This document shows, one piece after another, positions 62,501 through 64,000 of a stretch of DNA of 64,000 nucleotides. The stretch comes from Tetrahymena elliotti 4EA (Eukaryota > Ciliophora > Oligohymenophorea > Hymenostomatida > Tetrahymenidae). The position numbers and the translations under genes are program-made. Location: contig JH720317.1 in the NCBI GenBank assembly GCA_000231825.2, positions 499,161 through 563,160 on the forward strand, in the 5' to 3' direction. Position 1 is the stretch's first letter; each line of letters opens with the position of its first letter. Below the pieces are notes generated by a model. The model saw only the letters and a list, made by a program, of their open reading frames with translations, was not told where the DNA came from and searched no databases.

Positions 62501-64000
62501 AATTCAGGTTAATCTCTTCCTGATGCCAATTCTTCTCCAGACATTCCTCCTGCTTATAATGTCCCACCTGATGAAGTATACTTCTCAGAATTCATACCTG
62601 CCTATAGACTTATTGATGGGCCTGAAGATCCAGATAACACTTCAACTACTCTTCCTAATAAACCTAGATACCTTACTGCTCCTAATCTCAGCTTTGATTA
62701 CTACTAGACTCAAGCTGATTAGTTTACTTATGTTAAAGTTACATATACTCACAGAGATAATGCAGTCAAAAATTATTAAATTAGACCTCCTGGAACTAGA
62801 AATTACATAATGCGTATTTACTTTGTAAGTGGGTGGGCTAATGGTTTAGGTTATTCTACTCCAGGAACTGATAAAATTATTAAAAATTATCCATGTTTGA
62901 TTAAAGGAAACATTAACTCAAGTAATTAAAATATTGCTCAATCAGCCTGTGACTTATTCATAGGGTCACCTACACCTTATCTGTAAGTAAATAATCTACA
63001 AACATTAAATTTTGATGATGGCACATTTGTTACAGTTATTATTCCAAGAGTCAGGTTAGCAAATACACCTAATTTTGATTGTTTTCTTAATGTTGAAATA
63101 GATGAAGAAACTCCTGGTTTCAGAGAAGATGTAGTTATTGTTTATAAATCTTCAAATCGTAAACTCTTTACAATTACTGCTGCACCAAGTATTTATTAAT
63201 TATTCATTAATTTTTAATAATATTTCTTATTTTAAATTGCATTTTATAAAAATTTTGAAATAAATTTAAAGAAAAATCAAATCTTAATTTTTGAATTTGA
63301 AAAAAAAAAATACAATATTATTTATGCCAATCAAAATTTATTTAATATAAAGGTGCTTAAACTAGTGGACTTAATATCAGTCCTAGTTCAAATGTTTTAA
63401 ATGATAATCCTACATATTCTTTCACATTTTCTTAGCCTGATACCTTAGTTAGAATGATTACAATTGATTGGGACCCAAGCTTACCAATTTCATTTGAATA
63501 AGTTGATTGTACTGGCACTTTAGGAACTTTAACTTGTATTAAATTCGGAGCTCCTGTTTGGTAAATTTATGTAACTAATAATGGAATCAATAATCTAAAT
63601 GTGAATATTGTATTACCCATAAATACAAGTGTTAATCCAGCATACGAAAAGACATTAACTTTTGTTGCTAGATCTTTTGGAACTAACAACCAATAAAAAA
63701 TTAATAAAATTGGTACTTATTATTTCCCACCTAGAGATATGGGTACCTCTACCTTTACATCTTTGATTACAAATCCCAAATATTGGTTTTAAGTAATTTT
63801 TTTATTTTAAAGTAAAACATAATTATTTTTACTCAAAACTAAATTTAATAGGGATATGTCTCTTCTCATCAAATTACTTTCAAACTTGAGCAACCTGTAC
63901 CTGATAATTGGTACATTTAATTTGATTTTTCCGCAGGTATCACTGTTAATCTTGATGAATATTTTATATTTCAAAATAATGATGGTACTGTTTTATAGCC
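59522..64000 (+). CDS. Large secreted protein with repeated beta-rich modules (3' end beyond window)
   Basis: The visible part encodes about 995 residues in exons 59522-60004, 60729-61279, 61511-61661, 61976-63188, 63353-63792 and 63852 to the window edge. All are GT-AG and in phase. The first donor could also lie slightly upstream; the first intron is about 720 nt. It begins with a signal peptide (MLIWTICSVLFAFYVRC). The body is rich in Thr, Ser, Asn, Pro and aromatic residues and repeats a loose module: an aromatic-rich strand, a hydrophobic strand ending FP or FTS, then one or two cysteines 10-25 residues on. Examples are VKFPNDF then PECYL and ANCTI; FTFPDGF then VLCNI; INFTSEW then PNCTV and VRCSL; IDIFPQI then VTCKF. 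This suggests a row of disulfide-stabilised beta-sandwich domains on a secreted or surface protein. I recognise no named domain. Codon composition is clearly coding. Any membrane anchor would be outside the window. Confidence 0.8.

Noticed and set aside
1..64000. tRNA genes, rRNA, CRISPR arrays, transposase genes
   Set aside because: I looked for T-loop-like GGTTCGA boxes, regular spaced repeats and transposase motifs and found none convincing; the one gttcga hit (near 53120) is inside the phosphatase coding sequence.

Overview
The window looks like nuclear DNA of a ciliate, most likely Tetrahymena or a close relative. All convincing reading frames use TAA and TAG as glutamine codons and end only at TGA. 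Intergenic DNA is extremely AT-rich. Introns are short, AT-rich and GT-AG. Ordinary-code ORF calls therefore fragment nearly every gene here. The models below were rebuilt by reading TAA/TAG as Gln and checking that each proposed splice keeps the reading phase.

Layout. 0.3-7.3 kb: a NIMA-related (NEK) protein kinase gene, followed by a degenerate tandem copy that has lost its N-lobe and its DFG motif. 11.2-19.6 kb: three tandem, intronless paralogues encoding secreted, probably GPI-anchored, cysteine-rich proteins. 21.5 kb: a small charged protein. 23.8-27.5 kb (minus strand): a large two-exon coiled-coil protein. 30.7-40.0 kb: three tandem, intronless paralogues of a multi-pass membrane protein with a cysteine-rich ectodomain and a Gln-rich cytoplasmic tail. 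40.5-44.0 kb: a protein with two cyclic-nucleotide-binding domains. 44.8-49.3 kb: IFT121/WDR35, a subunit of intraflagellar transport complex A, with 12 exons. 49.9-51.0 kb: a paraoxonase-like protein. 53.0-56.7 kb: an SCP/FCP1-type phosphatase with a very long low-complexity N-terminus. 59.5 kb to the window end: a large secreted protein with repeated beta-rich modules, cut by the edge.

Functional themes. IFT121 is a core ciliary protein. The NEK kinase fits a ciliate, where this family is expanded and often ciliary. The two tandem families and the modular protein at the right edge look like cell-surface proteins. The genes are not an operon: each has its own AT-rich flanks.

The most interesting observations are the matched loss of two cysteines in one member of the secreted family, which predicts a disulfide pair; the new-looking membrane family with its invariant YSFxKKAP block; the decaying NEK copy; an in-frame tandem duplication of the 3' end of the cyclic-nucleotide-binding gene beyond its stop; and several unexplained non-coding duplications. 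With a single stop codon, random open frames of 100-160 codons are expected in this DNA, so several such frames were rejected.
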